Source of the DNA: Bryoerythrophyllum caledonicum
Lineage: Eukaryota > Streptophyta > Bryopsida > Pottiales > Pottiaceae
Reading direction: 5' to 3'
NCBI GenBank assembly: GCA_963971425.1
Contig: OZ020526.1
Coordinates: 558,001-622,000, forward strand
Length of the DNA: 64,000 nucleotides
Position 1 is the stretch's first letter. Every line of letters starts with the position of its first letter. Under the pieces are notes generated by a model. That model was not told the origin of the DNA and searched no databases. It was given only the letters and a program-made list of their open reading frames with translations. Below are positions 56,840-64,000 of the stretch, piece after piece. The position numbers were made by a program, and so were the translations under genes.

Positions 56840-58110
56840 AAAACCATTCATGCATTCGGAAGGACCATTCATACATCAAAATTCCTCATAATTTCGGAGA
56901 TATCTACGGTCAAAGTTTGAAAACTCTAATGGGGCATGCTAAAATTCGCCCAAAACTATGGTATATGCTCATTGATTCTCAAAATCTGCCCAAAATCAAT
57001 TGAATTGCAGAAACTTCAAAAATTCACCAAAATTTGAGATCTTACTCGTTTTCAAGTTTTGTTTATTGAACATGTAAACAAGGCATAATCTCACCGTTCG
57101 GATTTTCAATCCAATAATTTCTCACATGCCTATTTTATAATAAAAATGGAGCCTTTGTATTTCAATTTTAGCATACCTCCATGTGAAAAATCAAGCATTT
57201 CTATAGGTTTTATAGGTCCTATGGGGGTAAGGGTTTAGTAGACATATTCCTAACTCACCTAGGAACAAGAACGTGAAGAGCCTCAATTCAAATTCACTTT
57301 AAAGATTGGTTATATTGGCCCTCAAAACATTGCTTTCACTTTTCACGAGGGCATGATCTTGTAGAAGTTAAGTACCGGATCCCGCGGTTACATACTTCAA
57401 AATACGTCATAAATTGAAAAATCTCACTTTGCACTGAAAGAGGGTAGTTTTGAGGGTAAAGCATGCAAATAGTGCCTTTAAACTTTAGGGGTTAACCCCT
57501 AATGTTTCTAGAGGCCCGTTTTGGGTTGATTTGACTTTGGTTAGCCTCTGATTTAATAAATTTAGATCTCATGAAGTTGAAATCTTTCGAACGTCGTGGA
57601 GTTTTTCCATACCTTTCCGAAGAGACTATTTGTGCTCCAAAAATCCTCATACTATAGGAGATATTTGCAGTCAAAGTTTGAAAACACTATAAAGGCATGT
57701 TGAAATCTGCCCAAAACTACGGTATATGCTCATTTCTTCTCAAAATCTGCCCAAAATCAATTAGACCGTAGAAACTTCAAAAATTCACCAAAATTTGATA
57801 TTTTATTTTTTCAAGTTTTGTTTTTTGAGCATGTAAATAAGGTTCTAAGGCATGATCTCACCATTTGGATTTTCAATCCAATAGTTGTTCACATGCCTTT
57901 ATTATTGTCAAAAAGGGGCCTTTGTATTTGAATTTCAGCATACCTCCATGTGAAAAATCAAGCGTTTCTATAGGTTTTATAAGTCCTATGGGGGTAAAAA
58001 TTGTGTAGACATATTCCCAACTCACCTAAGAACAAGAATTTGAAGAGCCTCAAGTCAAATTTACTCTTAAAAATGATTATTTGGCCCTCAAAACATTACT
58101 TTCCCTCCTA
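56840..58110. repeat. right-arm copy of the two 766-bp-spaced units
   Basis: Mirror of 24050-25320, with the TTAA palindrome at 57485-57502. Confidence 0.8.
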
Positions 58111-59206
58111 GACAAGACCATGCCTTTTCCTTCAGTGAAGGCTTTGATCAATTGCTAATATTTATCAAACCTAGCAATGAACTTATCCCTATGTCTAGTA
58201 TGTATATGATGTCATCTTAGCCAAGCAGTTTTGATGGCTTCCAGCATAGCTTCCCAGATGTAGTGAGGGCCATCATTTATTATTTTTATTTCTTTACATA
58301 TACGTGCATGTTTACAACTTCATGGACTTCTCCATGCTCTCACTACTGGAAAAGGTGTACAACTATACCAAAGGAGAACAGCAAACAGTGACCAATTACA
58401 CCAAAAACTTATAATTACAATTGCTTCAACAAAATTCAAATAAACCCAAGCAGTACCTTGTAAAAAACACCAAACACCTCACTTCCCAAGTCACAATTAA
58501 AATAAAACAAACAAAAAGCCCTCACTACCTTCTAATATTTTTAAGTGGAAAATGAAAAAGGATCCTAGAGTACCAACATGACAGGTGGAAGTGGTTAATG
58601 CTATAAAATATATCCATTTTCAAGTAGCACAATAGATCTAGAAGGACAATACAAAAGACAAGTAACCCGTTGAGACTTATTGAAGCTAGTAAACTTCAAA
58701 ATACATTTAGCTATGTTATTCATCATTGCAAGACAGAAACACAAAGCATTTCAAGGAATCCTTGTGCTAGAAAGTCTCCCTAACATACTCAGTAATGCCT
58801 ATAGATACTTTGCTCCCTCGCTAGAAGAAATTATACAACAATAGGAAATATTTGGAGATCTCTGGCTGAAAACTAATGCAAAACATAAGGATGACCTTTG
58901 CGATCCAATTGAGGTCAATATTGCAAAATATGTGACGGACAAGTAGAATATGTTTACAAATCTACAAATCTATTTACAATCTTGATGATATCAAGAAGGG
59001 TACATGAAAGTTCCACAGACATGTATGGAAATGGAATTTAGTGAAGTGTCCTTTCATCTAAAGTTGCATGCACAACTGGACATCCACAATTGCGAACCCA
59101 TACATGCCTAAAGCACTAACAACCAGGTATCAAGAAATCTCCGGTTGGATCCATCTAAAAAAGAAACTACCTTATAATAACTCCCTTCAAAATCTGAAAC
59201 CCCTAC
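58111..59206. other. right-arm intergenic, nothing recognised
   Basis: Mirror of 22954-24049. AT-rich and without coding signal. Confidence 0.4.
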
Positions 59207-59347
59207 CTCCACAATTTGTCTGTGGGACTCTGACAGCCAAGTAATGGATTCGCCTTAACAACTGAACCATATTCCGCTCTGAAACACTGCTCCGGAAGAC
59301 CACATCCGCCTTCTCATGCAACCAATCTAGGAAGCGTGTGAGACCGT
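59207..59347 (-). other. right-arm copy of the orphan phase 1-1 exon
   Basis: Mirror of 22813-22953, unchanged at protein level. Confidence 0.3.
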
Positions 59348-59811
59348 CTGTTTTCGAGAACAGTTTTGTTAACACCAGACATTGAAAAAAAAATCCATTT
59401 TAATTACAGCTCTACACTTTCATGAGTATCACAGCAAGGAACAACTCTCTGGAACAGACAAATCCCCCCGCTTTGAGCGATTAGATATAGATTGCCTGAC
59501 CTAATTCAATCCTTGACATAGGTGAGACACTTGTGAGACAGATTCTCAGCAAAGGAAACAAAAAATTTAAGTGAAATTACTGCTTGCAAGTAACCTATAG
59601 CTGGACTAACAAAAGAAAAGAAAAGCCCAAAATAAACTAAATTTGGACAAAATGATTGTCGCACGCTAATAATAGAGATATCAACATGATAAGATATATC
59701 CAGAAAAACATCCTGTTCTGTACAGCAGTCGAAATAGCATGTCATTCGGTGGCATATTTTAGTTTCGTACCTTGAGATTCTTTAGTTCCAATTTCCCAAA
59801 CTCCCGACCAA

Positions 59812-62588
59812 TCATTGCGACGCAAGCTTCTTAACATCACCCAAGTCAATGGGCAATGCAAGCACTGCCTGCTGAATGTTCTCTATTTCTGAAACCTTCC
59901 TCTTGCCTTGCACAAATTTCTGGAGAGTCTTGTAATGACGATCAAAATTGCTCGGTGTAGTGCAGAAAACGAATACCGGAACTCTACATGTCGGTCGACG
60001 GGGATCACACGCCCCCCTCACCTTGCTCTCCGCCTCCGAAGTACAACGCCCACCTTTCTTCATTGCATCCACGATACTAACCATCCCTTCTTTGTTGATG
60101 GAATGTTCCGGTCCAGATGCCATCTGGAAGAAGAGGAACGGACTACTGAGCGAATCAATGGCTGCCTGATTGCGTCCCACTGGCACGCAATAGGTAGAGA
60201 AATCATCTCGACATGACATAGAGGCATCTTCGTCGGACTTGAAGAAGTAGGACACTGACTTGGGTAACGTCAGAGTGAACTTGTCATTGGTGTCCAACCA
60301 CCTGCAATTAAACTCGCCCCCCCCAGAAAGCATCATATGCCCCAAAGTTTCGAACCAGTAACCTCGCAATGCTGCTAACTCCACGTCCTTGCTCGTGGTC
60401 ATGATAAGTGCCGCGATAGATACCAGTTTCTCAAACCTGAATCTTAAGTGAAGCTCATTCGCCACCCATGCGGAGGCCAAGCAAAGAACTTTTCTCTTGA
60501 ATCGTCTCATAGACAACTTCTCAGGACTATCGCCTTTCTCCCCCACGTATTTCTCATCAACCCTCCAGTGGAACAGGGTATCACTTCTATGTGAAAATTC
60601 ACCACCCTGTATGCCAATAACAACCTTCTCAAGGTCCCCTTTCTCCATTTTAAAGATCAAGTCCTGCGCTTCTGCTTTCCAATCCTGTACAGAATTTCTC
60701 AAGCTAGCTCTCTTTAACACAGTCCTCGCCACACCCCCGGCTGCCACAAACCACTCATCTACGTCTTCCGTGCTGACACTTTGAAACGCAGACACAGCTG
60801 ACCGCATTGTCTGGAGTTCCTCCAAGTCAAAGAGGGGTGTGTGAAGATACAAATAGCGAGCCCACTCTTTTCTTTGAGGCCGATAGAGCGCTATTGATGG
60901 ACTCGCGAAGATCTGGATCTCCACCCGAGCCTGAGGGAATCCAGCAGAGCGACCGTCCACGATGTACACAGCGTTCTCGTTGCGTGATACAGAATCTAAA
61001 ACCAGAGGAGACTTGAAACTGTGAACACCACTCACCAAATCCAACCTATAAACCGCCCTCTCCTCCACGTCTTTGTCGGATTTCACAGCACTCTCAAAGA
61101 ACACGGCTGTACCCGCAATCAGCTTTCGAGCTACCACAAACGCACACATGTGCGATTTTCCTATCCCCGGTGTCCCTGTGTACACAACTGCGCGCAGCTT
61201 GCTGTTCAGTTTAAAATACTCCTCTTTCGCCTCTAAAAGATCAAAGTAACAAGGTCTCATGAAGAGTTGATTTGAAAAATTATCCTCGTCTCCAAGCCAA
61301 ACAACTCCATTCGGGAGCTCAATCACTGAGTTAGGTTCGGCTTTGTTTATACTCTCTTGCAAGGTTGAGTCTTGTAAGCAGGCCACAAATTGTGACAAAG
61401 GATGGCCACTTTCGACCGGCTTTCCACTTTCCAGCCCGATCTGCATTCCACCTTCCAGACCTGCAGCATGACGCAGAATACAAAATGAAGTAAAAATTAC
61501 AAAGATGTCAAAATCATCTAAAGCAAACCACCACAAGAAGCAGGAGCTTGAACGAACACAATAAAATACCGGCAGCGAAGACTGAGAATAAGACCATGCA
61601 AAAAAATCGGAATAAGACCATGCGAAAAACTGATGACACTTGAAATCCCTGATCAAGTTATGGATGCAAAAAATCCAAGAGAGCTCCAGAGACACAATCC
61701 GAGGAAGACTCCCTCTCCCTCAGAATAAAAATAGAAGTGGATGCAAGGACGGCAATCACTCACAAGTGGACTACCAAAACGACGGTCAACTACCAGAATA
61801 TCAAGGCAAAAGTTCCACGATCCGGTGACAAACAGACCCCAAGTAGTTGAACCTCACTATCAGCAAACTCAGGCAACAGCAAACTCAACCTACAACCACA
61901 AGTTGGTATCCAGAGTTGTTGAGCTGTGCATGTGTCATATACAAACCTAAACAGACGAAGACCAGACGAAGACCTCACTACCCGTGAAACGTCTTGGGAA
62001 CCAGAATTCCACAATATACATCACAAACTACCATGTCTATCAAAGGACCCACATCATACTTTAATGTCCCGATTCAACACTGAACCCTAAACCCAAAACA
62101 CTATCAAAAGAGTAAGCAAAACAAATAATCATACGCACTTAATCACAGAAATACCTGCCAGAGAAGTAGGTGAACAAACCTGCTGGACCTGGTGGCCTGA
62201 TTAATGTCCTCATTAATCTGAAGGATCAGAAAACTCAGCTACCAAAGACAGACTAAACAAAACCCTACACGGGTGGATTGGGAGAAGCTCCACTCAGATT
62301 TAAAGATCAAGCCACGAAGGAGCACATACCTGTAGGAGCTTCAGATATTGGACGACCAGTGACCATCACGGGATCCTCTTTCGTCCCTGCTACATCCAGA
62401 AGGTTCTTGATCTGCGTCCAAGAAGCGACTGACCATAGGTCGCCATTGATCGGAATAGCATCGGCACACAGACGGATTGAATCGGGTGCCAACCCAAACA
62501 TTTTACCGACTACACGGAAGTCGATCTTGCCATCAGGAGTAGTAAAAACGAGCACCAGTGTGTCCGATTTGAAGAAGACACGCTCCAT
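59812..62588 (-). CDS. gene A copy: Crinkler-RHS-type header, NTPase and nuclease-like domain
   Basis: Mirror of 19572-22348, with coding exons 62588-62330 and 61460-59812 on the minus strand. The only coding difference noticed is residue 421, Asp on the left and Asn here (base 60459). It lies between the NTPase and nuclease motifs, so it should not destroy either. A second difference (61607) is intronic. All motifs named for the left copy are intact, so both copies are predicted to be functional if both exist in the genome. Confidence 0.8.
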
Positions 62589-63351
62589 AGCTGAAGAAAA
62601 AAAGATGAAAGGAAAGAGCTTCTTCGCAAGCAACACTTACGAACTGCATGAAAGCACAATACAACCAACTCAGATGGCAGTGCAGCGCCGTAGAACCTCC
62701 ACACAAGAAAATCGAAACAAACCCTAGGTCCGCACAAACAGAAACAAAACCCTCGGATTAACACAAATCAAAGCGACAAAAGAAAGAAACAAAGGCAGCG
62801 CAAGCAGAAATGGAAACCTAATTAGCAAATCCAGGAAAAGTAAAACTTAAGAAGAAAGAAAACATACCAAGTAAAAGAGACAGACATGCCTCAAATCGCT
62901 GGAATCCAAAAACCTGAAGTATGACACAACCAAATCGGTACAAGCACCACTCACTTCGCGCTTGCAAGGTTTTGATAACAAACTGGATTATGAGGAAATG
63001 TTAAAAAGGGTTTATATGGCTCCAAGAACCCAAAACCTAGAAGCAAGAAAAACGAAACCCTAAGTGGAAAGATACAGAGAAAGCAGCAAGAAGTTGATAG
63101 CAAACAGCACTCGCACAACATCTGCAAGGTATTGATAAAGACAATCCAAATGAGTGCATCCGGATCAAATCTCAAAGATAAAAGAGCGATGCAATATGAT
63201 TCAGGACGCTGAGTAGTAAGCAACACCGATAACTCTCACGAGCAATTACTTGGAATTTCAACGTGAAACGCAAACAGTAAACAACTTCTCATCGCAAACT
63301 TAACGATACACCGAGCAAACATGCAAGAAAAAGCAAAGGAAAAACACTTAC

Positions 63352-63520
63352 CAATGGAACGACGGCGAGGGCAAAGGGGAGCAGGCAGCGGGCAGTGCAA
63401 GTGACGAAGCGAGCGGCGCACGAGAGCGAGAGAAAGCGCCCGCGAGATCTAGGGACACAAAAGACGAGTAAATCAAAGCGAAGCGAGTAACCCCCTTTGC
63501 TGACAGCCAGTCGAGGTCGT
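63352..63520 (-). promoter_or_regulatory. first exon and promoter area of the gene A copy
   Basis: Mirror of 18640-18808. The donor is at 63350-63351 on the minus strand. Confidence 0.5.
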
Positions 63521-63555
63521 CGGGTCAGGGATTTTAACCCTGAAGGACCCTGCCC

Positions 63556-64000
63556 TTAACCCCTAAAGGACCAAACGTTCCCCCAGCGTCATTTTGGATT
63601 TTGGGCATGTACCTACAATTCGAAAAAAAATCCTTTTTAATTGAATTTTTTTTTCAAGATAGGATCTAATAAGAGCTTTGTGGAGATAGTTTTTAATCTT
63701 TTTTTGGGTTTTTGGTTTGAAAGTTAGTACCACTTAAAGCCAAAAGTGGGACTTTGGGCACCTCCAAAAATTTTGACAAAAGTTTCTATTGACATTGAGA
63801 TTTTTCACACATATAAAGAATATTTCCTTATTTAGAAATTTTCAAAAAAATCTTGTCTTTAGTGTAAAAAGGCATTTTATTCCAAGTCAAACATTTTCAC
63901 ACATTGTCGGGCAACGGGGGAAAAAAACTTCATCTTTTCTACATAAAACCTAGAGATCCTCATATTTTTCACTTTTAATTTTTTCAACAACAATATGTGG
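63556..64000. mobile_element. TTAA-flanked element, right-arm copy, cut by the window end
   Basis: TTAA at 63556-63559 followed by CCCCTAAAGGACCA at 63560-63573. The degenerate second end is at 63534-63549. The other end lies outside the window. Confidence 0.5.

Larger units (their letters stand above)
41273..64000 (-). repeat. right arm of giant inverted repeat
   Basis: This is the reverse complement of 18160-40887 and starts directly at the gap with GAGCTTACC. It still matches at the last base of the window, so its full length is unknown. All features of the left arm recur at 82160 minus their coordinate. Confidence 0.97.

Overview
The window is nuclear DNA of a eukaryote, probably of the plant lineage. 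It is AT-rich and gene-poor, with split genes, GT-AG introns, many decayed mobile elements, and telomere-type repeats of the TTTAGGG/CCCTAAA class. In-frame stop codons in the decayed genes are mostly TAG, the product of C-to-T decay at CAG, which points to CHG methylation as in plants. A bryophyte or streptophyte alga would fit, but the species cannot be fixed from this window. The run of exactly 200 N at 41073-41272 looks like a scaffolding gap.

Layout. Positions 1 to about 17600 are an accessory junk yard. They hold a 185-bp tandem array, a minus-strand retroelement-like broken gene with two coding minisatellites, AT-rich low-complexity DNA, and several decayed genes: one with an N-terminal domain, a coiled coil and a RING-like finger (11728-13246); an unknown gene with seven TAGs and one TGA in its frame (14428-15518); a possible anoctamin C-terminal fragment; and a farnesoic-acid-O-methyltransferase-type domain exon. 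A TTAA-flanked inverted-repeat element (17675-18604) follows.

From 18160 to the window end the sequence is one giant inverted repeat. Position x on the left equals the reverse complement of position 82160-x on the right, without an indel that I could find, and with only six base differences noticed. The arms are at least 22728 bp and meet at the N gap. Every feature of 18160-40887 therefore appears twice. The right contig starts exactly where the match starts, so a false join of two copies of one locus is at least as likely as a real palindrome.

The important content of each arm is a pair of tail-to-tail genes of the Crinkler-RHS type. Gene A (19572-22348, copy 59812-62588) encodes a small header domain in its own exon, then a P-loop NTPase and a PD-(D/E)XK-like nuclease domain in one large exon. 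Gene B (27723-25573, copy 54437-56587) encodes a coiled-coil exon and a different header exon, and then stops without NTPase or nuclease. All coding junctions found are phase 1, and the introns of A and B share two conserved blocks around unrelated header exons. This suggests intron-mediated swapping of headers, and is the most interesting biology here. The rest of each arm holds tandem repeats, dispersed telomere-like heptamers, and a broken membrane-protein gene next to the gap.
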